From the IMG/VR virus record IMGVR_UViG_3300031539_012188, positions 1 through 64,000 of that record: a DNA stretch of 64,000 bases. One strand, 5' to 3'. This document shows positions 57,205 to 63,319 of the stretch, piece after piece (position 1 is the stretch's first letter; every line of letters begins with the position of its first letter). The notes below the pieces were generated by a model. It was given only the letters and a program-made list of their open reading frames with translations, had not been told where the DNA came from and ran no database searches. The translations under genes were made by a program, and so were the position numbers. The stretch comes from a virus.

Positions 57205-57501
57205 CTAGCCCTTGATCTGAAGGTCAATTCCATCACTCGATCTGAAGGACAACAAAAAATCAAAACGACTGGGAAAACATCCAGTCTGTTTCCAAGTAAG
57301 ATATAAATCATCAAGCGCATCCCTCGTTCCCTCATCAAATGCTCGTAGTTTAGTTGTCAATTGACCAATAGTAGTCCAAGATCCCATTCCAGGAATACGC
57401 CAACTTTGCAGTAATCCGCATCGACGGCAAAATCGAGCAGGTAAGACTTTGCCCCACAGCCATTTATGCAATCCTAACCAACATAAGACTCCCCCCATCA
57501 T
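57205..57501 (-). CDS. zinc-ribbon-like small protein (98 aa)
   Basis: 98 aa; ATG-ATG at 57501 with AAAGGAGGAG. W-L-G-L-H-K-W-L-W-G-K then F-C-R-R-C-G with an earlier C-W may bind zinc; the remainder is helical. Promoter copy 2 drives it. Not recognised. Confidence 0.6.
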   Translation of the reverse strand: MMGGVLCWLGLHKWLWGKVLPARFCRRCGLLQSWRIPGMGSWTTIGQLTTKLRAFDEGTRDALDDLYLTWKQTGCFPSRFDFLLSFRSSDGIDLQIKG

Positions 57502-57529
57502 GTTCTCCTCCTTTTTGTCTTCGTTGGAG

Positions 57530-57558
57530 AGTATAGCATAAAGACGTGCTTTTGTCAA
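57530..57558 (-). promoter_or_regulatory. promoter cassette copy 2
   Basis: TTGACA, 17 bases, TATACT. Spacer contains the shared AAAAGCACGTCTTTATG. Upstream a related half-site CACGTCCAAAACAG begins just beyond the -35 box. Confidence 0.85.
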
Positions 57559-57586
57559 ATTGCTGTTTTGGACGTGTAATGAAATG

Positions 57587-57811
57587 TTAAGTTTCTCTAA
57601 TTAACTCTTGCAATTCAGATTTTGTCCACATGCGCAGTTCCTCCTTGGCTCTTCGTAGGATGCAGGCCCCACCAAAATGTGGGGGTGGGAATGGCGCACG
57701 AATATATTCCTTCCATCCTGCACCAATATAGCCACATTTGTCATCCTGAAAGAACCTATCCGCCTCTGCGTCGAGTGCTCTCCACGTCAACGCCACATAT
57801 TCGTACTCCAT
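57587..57811 (-). CDS. hypothetical protein (74 aa)
   Basis: 74 aa; site AGAAGGAG. M-E-Y-E-Y-V-A-L-T-W-R-A-L-D-A-E-A then a central proline cluster P-F-P-P-P-H and a charged C-terminal helix. Under promoter copy 3. Not recognised. Confidence 0.6.
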   Translation of the reverse strand: MEYEYVALTWRALDAEADRFFQDDKCGYIGAGWKEYIRAPFPPPHFGGACILRRAKEELRMWTKSELQELIRET

Positions 57812-57842
57812 TATTTATTTTCTCCTTCTTATGAGTGAATCC

Positions 57843-57871
57843 ATTGTAACATAAAGACGTGCTTTTGTCAA
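57843..57871 (-). promoter_or_regulatory. promoter cassette copy 3
   Basis: TTGACA, 17 bases, TACAAT. Spacer shared with copies 2, 4 and 5. Two upstream half-sites follow, at 57876-57896 and 57911-57942, the second ending at the stop of the methyltransferase gene. Confidence 0.85.
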
Positions 57872-57942
57872 ATTTCTGTTTTGGACGTGCAATGAATACT
57901 TTTTGATTTGCTGTTTTGCGCGTGCAATAAATCATCTAGCGG

Positions 57943-59124
57943 CTACTTGAATTGCATAATCCGTCGTCCAAGCCACTCTATAACAGGAACACAAACTGCA
58001 TTTCCCAGTTGCTTGTATCTCTTGGTATCACTTTGTCCCGCCGTCCAATTATCTGGAAAGCCTTGCAATCGTTCGCACTCCGCAGGTGTGAGGCGACGGA
58101 CGCCAAAACCTGCTGAATGTACTGCCCCTACATATTCTTCAATTCCAGGATGTCCGCCAGCCTGTCGCCCTATATCTGCACCGATTGTTGGAGCTAGTAC
58201 ATGCTGATTATCTGTTTTGGTATTATTCTGTATTAGCATTTGATGCTCAGGTATGCGACCAGCTCTTAGACTTCCAGCCTCGTTGTATTTCTTGATTCCA
58301 TACTGAGATTCTTGATAGATTATGTGCTGATTATTTGTTCTGCTGGCATCAAAATCGTTCTGCTGATAAGCTATGCCTTGATAACTATGACTCGCCCCGC
58401 TTCGGAGAGCCTTCATATGGTCTGAGGGAGTAAGTTCACCAGATTTATTTTCATGCCAAGCCACTAGTCCTTGACTATCATTCCCCCCACCAACTCGCAA
58501 GGTAGTTAATCCTTCCTTATACTCTCCAAAGCCGCCTGGAGCAAAGGGGGTAACTCTCGCCCCCGTTTCTCTGCTCGGCGGAGTATTCCTTGGGCCGCAC
58601 GTCGGCTCAAAGAGTACTTCGGCAGCACATCCGTCTCCAAGATGTCCGACAATGAACACACGGCGGCGTCGCTGGGCCACTCCGAAGTATTGAGCGTCCA
58701 AGATTCTCCAGGCCGACAGATACCTGAGTTTCGCCAACCCTTGAAGGATGGTGGCAAAGTCCCGTCCTTTGTTAGATGATAACAAGCCTGGAACATTTTC
58801 GATGACAACCCATCCTGGTCTAAGCTCTTCAAGAATTCGATAGAACTCAAACCAGAGTCCTGACTTGCTTCCAGCCAATCCCTCGCGGCGTCCGGCCACC
58901 GATACGTCTTGGCAGGGGAATCCTCCACAGATGAGATCAACTTGTTCGAGATTGTGTTTTCCGCATTCTTTGACATCACCATACCTCTTTACATTAGGCC
59001 AATGTTTTTCAAGTATATTATTACAAGCTCCATCTATTTCCACTTGCCCTTCACAGGTCATTCCTGTACTCTCAAATCCTAAATCAAATCCACCTATTCC
59101 CGCAAAAAGGCTGATAAAGTTCAT
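57943..59124 (-). CDS. C5-cytosine DNA methyltransferase
   Basis: 393 aa. F-A-G-I-G-G-F at 7-13 binds SAM, G-G-F-P-C71-Q-D holds the catalytic Cys, E-N-V at 109-111, then Q-R-R-R-R-V-F at about 151. A variable target-recognition region follows, and L-T-P-A-E-C-E-R-L-Q-G-F-P and G-N-A-V-C-V-P-V close the fold. Full-length orphan enzyme without a nuclease partner, so probably protects phage DNA from restriction. Has its own early-type promoter. Confidence 0.92.
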   Translation of the reverse strand: MNFISLFAGIGGFDLGFESTGMTCEGQVEIDGACNNILEKHWPNVKRYGDVKECGKHNLEQVDLICGGFPCQDVSVAGRREGLAGSKSGLWFEFYRILEELRPGWVVIENVPGLLSSNKGRDFATILQGLAKLRYLSAWRILDAQYFGVAQRRRRVFIVGHLGDGCAAEVLFEPTCGPRNTPPSRETGARVTPFAPGGFGEYKEGLTTLRVGGGNDSQGLVAWHENKSGELTPSDHMKALRSGASHSYQGIAYQQNDFDASRTNNQHIIYQESQYGIKKYNEAGSLRAGRIPEHQMLIQNNTKTDNQHVLAPTIGADIGRQAGGHPGIEEYVGAVHSAGFGVRRLTPAECERLQGFPDNWTAGQSDTKRYKQLGNAVCVPVIEWLGRRIMQFK

Positions 59125-59150
59125 CTTTGTATTCTCCTTTCCGAATCATC

Positions 59151-59179
59151 ATTGTAGCATAAAGACGTGCTTTTGTCAA
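59151..59179 (-). promoter_or_regulatory. promoter cassette copy 4
   Basis: TTGACA, 17 bases, TACAAT, 27 bases before the methyltransferase start. An upstream half-site at 59194-59222 contains GCACGCGCAAA. Confidence 0.85.
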
Positions 59180-59227
59180 ATTTGGATTTCGTAGATTTGC
59201 GCGTGCAATAAATCATCGAGCGATGTC

Positions 59228-59509
59228 TCATACGTGAGTGCTATTTTTATGGCTGCAAAACATCTCTTTCAACCTTCTTAATTCTGTGCCCACTACTTTT
59301 GATAGTTGCTGGGCTTCCTTTGCTAACGCTTTACAATATCGCGGATAAGCCTGGATCGCCCACGGTTCGGGGTCGTCGTAGGAAGGCATATCAATCTCCA
59401 AATTCGGATCCCCTTGTGCTTGCCATAATACCTCGGTTATTATGCGTAGACCACTAACTTCGCGCTGTAATTCTTGGATATTCTTGCGAAGCGAAATTTT
59501 ACTTATCAT
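59228..59509 (-). CDS. hypothetical helical protein (93 aa)
   Basis: 93 aa; GAGAGGA upstream. Helical at both ends with an acidic proline-containing middle (E-I-D-M-P-S-Y-D-D-P-E-P-W-A-I). Promoter copy 5. First gene of the minus-strand module. Not recognised. Confidence 0.6.
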   Translation of the reverse strand: MISKISLRKNIQELQREVSGLRIITEVLWQAQGDPNLEIDMPSYDDPEPWAIQAYPRYCKALAKEAQQLSKVVGTELRRLKEMFCSHKNSTHV

Positions 59510-59559
59510 TATCCTAAATCCTCTCTATAGTTGGTTGGTTTTCTTTTAATACGCAGAAG

Positions 59560-59588
59560 AGTTTAGCACAAAGACGTGCTTTTGTCAA
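59560..59588 (-). promoter_or_regulatory. promoter cassette copy 5
   Basis: TTGACA, 17 bases, TAAACT. Upstream half-site at 59593-59624 with GCACGCGCAAAACAG. It borders the non-coding divergence region. Confidence 0.82.
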
Positions 59589-59696
59589 ATTTCTGTTTTG
59601 CGCGTGCAATAAATCATTGAGCGGTGAAAACGACACTATTTTAGTGGTCTGGGCGACCTTCGAGCAGAGAGGACCCATAATGTGTCAAGTCCCGCA

Positions 59697-59858
59697 CCAG
59701 CCACCACCGGCACCACCAGCACCACCAGCCACCACCGGCACCAGCCACCACCAGCACCACCGGCACCAGCCACCACCAGCACCACCGGCACCAGCCACCA
59801 CCAGCACCACCGGCACCACCGGCACCAGCCACCACCAGCCACCACCAGCACCACCAGC
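59697..59858. repeat. 25-bp tandem repeats, C-rich plus strand
   Basis: Three perfect 25-bp copies at 59741-59765, 59766-59790 and 59791-59815, with shorter degenerate copies on both sides. The period is not a multiple of three, so the apparent Pro/His/Thr and Gly/Val/Trp frames across it shift identity at each copy and are unlikely to be genes. The minus strand is rich in GG pairs. Confidence 0.85.
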
Positions 59859-59892
59859 AACGAATGCAACGAATGCAACGAATGCAACGAAT
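59859..59892. repeat. 9-bp iterons AACGAATGC
   Basis: Three perfect copies of AACGAATGC in a row plus a partial fourth (AACGAAT), directly after the 25-bp repeats. The short head-to-tail array looks like protein-binding iterons. Confidence 0.8.
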
Positions 59893-60300
59893 CTTGCATC
59901 ATCATATACATAACCACATCGAATCGCCCCTACAATCCCCTCCATGCTAGAATTGTCGATGAATCCTGCACGAGCAAACGATACAATGCTATAATATACC
60001 ATAGTCAACGATAACCCATAGAGTATCATAGCCCCTCGCCTACTGTAGTGCAGCCTCGTCCACTTGACATAATTTTCTATCATCGTTTGCTGTATTCTAT
60101 GATATACTACACTCCCCTGCACCGCCACGTTGACATAACGAAGCATCGATCCCACGTCTGCGAGTATAGTCGTTTGCTGTATATTGCATTATACTCTATG
60201 AGAAACTGACACGGGTTTGACACAAAAATTGAACAGGATTTGCACAACTATGTGGTATCATAGTCATAGTGATACAACAGACCACCAGGAGGCTGACAGA
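59893..60300. other. non-coding divergence region, candidate replication origin
   Basis: AT-rich DNA between the minus- and plus-strand modules with many TATA-like steps. CGTTTGCTGTAT occurs at 60084-60095 and 60171-60182, and its core CGTTTGC in reverse at 59974-59980. TTGACA occurs at 60064, 60130 and 60217, without good -10 boxes at 17 bases. An extended -10 (TGGTATCAT, 60253-60261) may start the plus-strand small-gene transcript. Together with the adjacent iterons this resembles an origin or control region. Confidence 0.4.
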
Positions 60301-60579
60301 ATGACCAAACCAGATAGAGTAACCAGATTGATCCGCATCATCGGAATCCAGGCTGAGATAGCTGGATGCAGAAGCCATGAGAATCCAGAAGCCAAACGCC
60401 TCGACGCCCTACACTTGCTCTTGGCTGAAGCCAGTAAAGATTTGACCAACAGTGATCATACTAGAATCTTCTCCGCTGGCTGCCGGGCACTTCTGTACTC
60501 AACGAAGATTATGCATGAATGGGATGCACGAGATGCCGAAAATGACGAATTTGACCGTCAACGGAGGCTGACAGAATGA
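60301..60579 (+). CDS. hypothetical helical protein (92 aa)
   Basis: 92 aa; ATG at 60301 after AGGAGGCTGACAGA. Helical, charged, with two Cys. First gene of the plus-strand mini-gene operon. Its leader GGAGGCTGACAGAATGA is repeated exactly before the next gene. Not recognised. Confidence 0.65.
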   Translation: MTKPDRVTRLIRIIGIQAEIAGCRSHENPEAKRLDALHLLLAEASKDLTNSDHTRIFSAGCRALLYSTKIMHEWDARDAENDEFDRQRRLTE

Positions 60580-60761
60580 GACAACAGCGACTAGGCTACA
60601 TAACAGCACATGGCACAATGGCATGGTGGAGTGAGATTATGCGCCTCCCACGACAACGGCGCATTAATCACATCGGTTGGGCACTTCGATGGAATTATAT
60701 CAGCGCAACAGCCGCACGAGAACTCAACGCATTATTGGACAGGAGAATGACAGAATGCTAA
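60576..60761 (+). CDS. hypothetical basic protein (61 aa)
   Basis: 61 aa; ATGA overlap and the same leader as the previous gene. Arg-rich (R-L-P-R-Q-R-R-I-N-H) with W-W and W-A-L-R-W; possibly nucleic-acid binding. Not recognised. Confidence 0.6.
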   Translation: MRQQRLGYITAHGTMAWWSEIMRLPRQRRINHIGWALRWNYISATAARELNALLDRRMTEC

Positions 60762-60940
60762 CATCAACGATCAGACTACAAGAAGAACGCGCAAGGAAGG
60801 ACGTCATCAAATCCTGCTTTGACAGCTTCCGGCCCTACACTTGTCCAGGCTGCGAAGACTACCCTCGATGCCAAATGGCAAAGCAAGATCGGGAGGCTTT
60901 GCGGAACTTGGCGATGATTCTGAAATTGGGGGGAAAATGA
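60755..60940 (+). CDS. small Cys-rich protein (61 aa)
   Basis: 61 aa; ATG at 60755 after AGGAGAATGACAGA. C-P-G-C-E-D-Y-P-R-C with an upstream Cys suggests one zinc site between two helices. Overlaps both neighbours. Not recognised. Confidence 0.6.
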   Translation: MLTSTIRLQEERARKDVIKSCFDSFRPYTCPGCEDYPRCQMAKQDREALRNLAMILKLGGK

Positions 60941-61296
60941 CCACAAGACTAGCGAACACCATCAAAATCAGTATCCCAGATATTCGGGCAGAGATCAAAA
61001 AGCTGCCGAATACACGAGATTCTGATCCCATGTGTCGAGATCAATTCCTGCAGTGTTTCCGGCGCGAGTTGAGTTGGTGCGTTGCCGAAGCGTTGCGGGC
61101 AACCGAAGGCGAAGTGCTCTTCTCAGATCTGCAAGTGCCAAGTCAGGCGAACGGTCAATACAGCATGAATTTCGAAGTATTTGATCGGTCAAGAGCACAA
61201 CGCAACGCCTTCAACTTCCACGGTCAGAATACCAGCCAGTGGTTGTATGCTGGCTGCATTCTCTATCAGGAAGGAGAAGTATCGACACATCATTAA
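60937..61296 (+). CDS. hypothetical protein (119 aa)
   Basis: 119 aa; ATG at 60937 in an ATGA overlap, GGGGGG a few bases upstream. Helical N-terminal half, then beta strands (Y-S-M-N-F-E-V-F, N-A-F-N-F-H-G). Not recognised. Confidence 0.6.
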   Translation: MTTRLANTIKISIPDIRAEIKKLPNTRDSDPMCRDQFLQCFRRELSWCVAEALRATEGEVLFSDLQVPSQANGQYSMNFEVFDRSRAQRNAFNFHGQNTSQWLYAGCILYQEGEVSTHH

Positions 61297-61317
61297 CAGG
61301 ATACCACAACCGAATAT

Positions 61318-61335
61318 CCGAGGCGCCAGCCTCGG
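61318..61335 (+). other. intergenic hairpin
   Basis: Perfect 7-bp stem CCGAGGC / GCCTCGG with tetraloop GCCA in the 108-base gap between two small genes. No U-run, so probably not a terminator; an RNA stability or processing element is likelier. Confidence 0.6.
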
Positions 61336-61404
61336 AGTCAGCCTAGAAAATCGTTTCTGGACTGACGCGGAGACTGGAGAATCAACGAAAACAGGGAGGG
61401 CAAA

Positions 61405-61623
61405 GTGAAGAAATGGTATATCGGGCATAGAGGGGGAATCAAAGAAATCTTCCAGGCGGGGAGCGCACCAACTGAGGAAAGTCATGGCCACCTCTATGTA
61501 GCAGCTATTGGCCCCTTCCGCACGAAACGGGCAGCTATTTGGGGCTGTCAGTATGATGCCCACTGGGCCACTATAGCTGAGGCTGAGAGAGCAGCCAAGA
61601 GAGACGCGGAATTGTCGGCATAG
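61405..61623 (+). CDS. hypothetical protein (72 aa)
   Basis: 72 aa; GTG start after GGGAGGGC. K-K-W-Y-I-G-H-R-G-G-I-K-E-I-F and G-P-F-R-T-K-R-A-A-I-W-G. Reads like a small SH3-like or strand-rich protein. Not recognised. Confidence 0.6.
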   Translation: MKKWYIGHRGGIKEIFQAGSAPTEESHGHLYVAAIGPFRTKRAAIWGCQYDAHWATIAEAERAAKRDAELSA

Positions 61624-61630
61624 CAGGGAA

Positions 61631-61657
61631 GGCCAGTCAGTGAGGAGCTGGCTGGCC
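61631..61657 (+). other. intergenic hairpin
   Basis: A 10-bp stem GGCCAGTCAG / CTGGCTGGCC (one G-U) with a 7-base loop, 7 bases after the stop of the previous gene, in a 109-base gap. No U-run follows. Confidence 0.6.
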
Positions 61658-61732
61658 AAACCATCATAATCGGTAAAGTGGGGGCAGGGGCCAGGCAGGG
61701 GCCACGAAAACGGCGAAACAGGGAGGCGCAAA

Positions 61733-62026
61733 GTGAACGCACAAGACGCCAAGAGCTTTACTGGTTATAGTATGGCAAACGCCCTGAGAGTGGCCGCAGC
61801 AGCCGTCAAACGGGGTTGTCAATGCCAGCCATATGAAGACTGGTACACGTACAAACGCTGGTTGGCCCAGGGATATCAGGTCAAACGTGGAGAGTATGGA
61901 GTGAGATTATCCACGTTCGTTGAGATGACAAAGACCGATGATGACGGAAACAAAGTCACCGTCGGCAAACGGCCTTGGACTAGTATTGTATTCTGCCGAT
62001 GCCAAGTAGAGGAGAGCACAAAGTGA
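61733..62026 (+). CDS. ArdC-like N-terminal-domain protein (putative antirestriction)
   Basis: 97 aa; GTG after GGGAGGCGC. D-W-Y-T-Y-K-R-W-L-A-Q-G-Y-Q-V-K-R-G-E-Y-G then, after a loop, S-I-V-F-C-R-C-Q-V matches the ssDNA-binding N-terminal domain of ArdC-type antirestriction proteins (T-Y-K-Q-W ... G-x-x-V-x-K-G-E ... V-F-x-x-x-Q). The ArdC protease part is absent. It might shield entering DNA. Similarity judged by eye. Confidence 0.5.
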   Translation: MNAQDAKSFTGYSMANALRVAAAAVKRGCQCQPYEDWYTYKRWLAQGYQVKRGEYGVRLSTFVEMTKTDDDGNKVTVGKRPWTSIVFCRCQVEESTK

Positions 62027-62289
62027 GCAAGCAAGAGGAGATCAATCGGACGGGCCAAAAGTATATCGAAGGATTGCGGGCCGTAGTCGCGCAGTTGTGG
62101 AAGCAAGCTTGTGGCCACGACGACATACCATCAGGGAGCAAATTCGTGGTATTCTCTGAAGACAACCCCTACGTGGTATTCTACAACAACGTCATGAAGG
62201 AATTCATGGAGGCCAGGAAACAGTACTGCGCTGGGGGATATGTCGGATTGAAAATCTATCAGGGGAGGGCAAAATGCCGCGCAACGTAA
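62023..62289 (+). CDS. hypothetical protein (88 aa)
   Basis: 88 aa; GTG at 62023 overlapping the upstream stop (GTGA), GGAGAG upstream. Helical N-terminal half, then F-V-V-F-S-E-D-N-P-Y-V-V-F-Y-N-N-V. Not recognised. Confidence 0.6.
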   Translation: MSKQEEINRTGQKYIEGLRAVVAQLWKQACGHDDIPSGSKFVVFSEDNPYVVFYNNVMKEFMEARKQYCAGGYVGLKIYQGRAKCRAT

Positions 62290-62507
62290 GGAACTTCTGG
62301 GTCGAGGCCGAAGTAGAAGGGCGAAAATCAAAAATCGCCTTTGGGCCACAGGGCAAAGAGGACGGCTTCCGTTTGACCGTCTTTATGCGCAACAAGGGCG
62401 AAGTCGAAGATGTCGCTCATGTAGAAGGCGCGAGCATCGAGGGCAGGACTTTGATGCTTTGGGTGGACTGCGCCGGCGAAGAGGTCAAGATCAGCCGCGA
62501 ACGGTGA
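62274..62507 (+). CDS. hypothetical beta-rich protein (77 aa)
   Basis: 77 aa; ATG after GGGAGGGC. F-W-V-E-A-E-V-E-G-R-K-S-K-I-A-F-G-P and L-M-L-W-V-D-C-A-G-E-E-V-K-I suggest a small beta-barrel. Overlaps the upstream gene by 16 bases. Not recognised. Confidence 0.6.
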   Translation: MPRNVRNFWVEAEVEGRKSKIAFGPQGKEDGFRLTVFMRNKGEVEDVAHVEGASIEGRTLMLWVDCAGEEVKISRER

Positions 62508-62517
62508 AATCATGCCA

Positions 62518-62538
62518 GCCGGAGGCATCGTATCCGGC
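62518..62538 (+). other. intergenic hairpin
   Basis: GCCGGA (62518-62523) pairs with TCCGGC (62533-62538), 9-base loop, in the 55-base gap. No U-run. Third of a series of hairpins in gaps of this operon. Confidence 0.5.
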
Positions 62539-62562
62539 AAGTCAAAACACAGGGGGTGAAAA

Positions 62563-62823
62563 GTGGAAGACTACAAAGCTCGCGTGGTAGGCTACATTTG
62601 GTGGCCGAACGGCATGGAGTGCAGCCAGGAGTACCGATTCCTCGCCGAAAATGACGAAGACGCGCTCGAAAGGATCGAACGGGTGGCAGGGGACTTTTCA
62701 GAGGTAAAAGACTTTGAACTTTTCAGGCGCGAGAACTGCCTGCATTGTGGCCACGTCGTCTGGGAATGTGTCAGGGAATTCACCAAAGAGGGGGCGTCGA
62801 TTTACCTTGAGTGTATGGCGTGA
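62563..62823 (+). CDS. hypothetical protein with CxxC (86 aa)
   Basis: 86 aa; GTG after AGGGGG. N-terminal strands (A-R-V-V-G-Y-I-W-W-P), a helix D-E-D-A-L-E-R-I-E-R and C-L-H-C-G-H-V-V-W-E-C. Possible zinc site. Not recognised. Confidence 0.6.
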   Translation: MEDYKARVVGYIWWPNGMECSQEYRFLAENDEDALERIERVAGDFSEVKDFELFRRENCLHCGHVVWECVREFTKEGASIYLECMA

Positions 62824-62834
62824 GGAGGGCAACG

Positions 62835-62996
62835 ATGAAGGGGCGATGCGAAATCTGCGGACGTTGGATCAGGGAAAACACCGACGGCAACAATCGCTAT
62901 TGCCAGGGGCATTCGTACTTTTCCGTACAAGTATTCATCAAACAACACCCAAAGTCGAAGCTGGCCAGGATGCAGAGAACGTATGGACGAAGTTGA
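62835..62996 (+). CDS. 53-aa zinc-finger-like protein
   Basis: 53 aa; ATG at 62835 after GAGGAGGGC. C-E-I-C-G-R-W-I-R ... Y-C-Q-G-H forms one likely zinc finger, with a basic tail. Not recognised. Confidence 0.55.
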   Translation: MKGRCEICGRWIRENTDGNNRYCQGHSYFSVQVFIKQHPKSKLARMQRTYGRS

Positions 62997-63017
62997 GTCC
63001 ACAGGAAGAGGGAGAGA

Positions 63018-63254
63018 GTGAAAACCATCAGACGTAACACCAAACGCGCCAAACGAATCTTTGAGTTGGCTACCAGTTGTAGGGTATGCGACCTTGATAA
63101 TTGCTTTCATCCAGAGTCGTTGCCTTTACCGATTGACTGGTTATGGGAGAATTACCAAACATTCAACTATGCTCGGCTGCGTGAGAACTCTGCCGGACAT
63201 TTTACGCTCCGCGTTCACAGCAATCTGTGGTACTACATCGAAAGCACTGGATAA
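63018..63254 (+). CDS. hypothetical protein (78 aa)
   Basis: 78 aa; GTG after GAGGGAGAGA. Basic N-terminus (R-R-N-T-K-R-A-K-R), C-R-V-C-D-L-D-N-C, and a C-terminal F-T-L-R-V-H-S-N-L-W-Y-Y-I. Last gene of the operon. Not recognised. Confidence 0.6.
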   Translation: MKTIRRNTKRAKRIFELATSCRVCDLDNCFHPESLPLPIDWLWENYQTFNYARLRENSAGHFTLRVHSNLWYYIESTG

Positions 63255-63259
63255 CACAG

Positions 63260-63319
63260 GGGTGGGATAGAGCACCTGCTTGTAAAGAAACTTGAGTCCC
63301 ACCCACTCAACTCTCAAGT
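63260..63319 (+). ncRNA. predicted H-type RNA pseudoknot
   Basis: Stem 1: GGGTGGGA (63260-63267) with TCCCACCC (63297-63304), 8 bp. Stem 2: ACTTGAG (63290-63296) with CTCAAGT (63313-63319), 7 bp. Order is A-B-A'-B' with no base between B and A', so the stems can stack. It starts five bases after the last stop of the small-gene operon and might be a 3' stabiliser or decay-resistant element. Confidence 0.5.

Noticed and set aside
59697-59892. Possible CRISPR array
   Set aside because: Repeats are head-to-tail with no unique spacers, and no cas genes are nearby (the Cas4-like nuclease belongs to the recombination operon).
59617-60155. Pro/His-rich frame (plus) and Gly/Val/Trp-rich frames (minus)
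   Set aside because: They run over 25-bp repeats whose period breaks the reading frame pattern, lack ribosome sites, and begin within promoter half-sites.
60064-60245. Three TTGACA boxes as promoters
   Set aside because: No acceptable -10 hexamer lies 16-18 bases downstream of any of them; only the extended -10 at 60253-60261 is mentioned as weak.
61181-61408. 75-codon plus-strand frame between two small genes
   Set aside because: It starts inside the 119-aa gene without a ribosome site and covers a hairpin; the flanking genes explain the region better.
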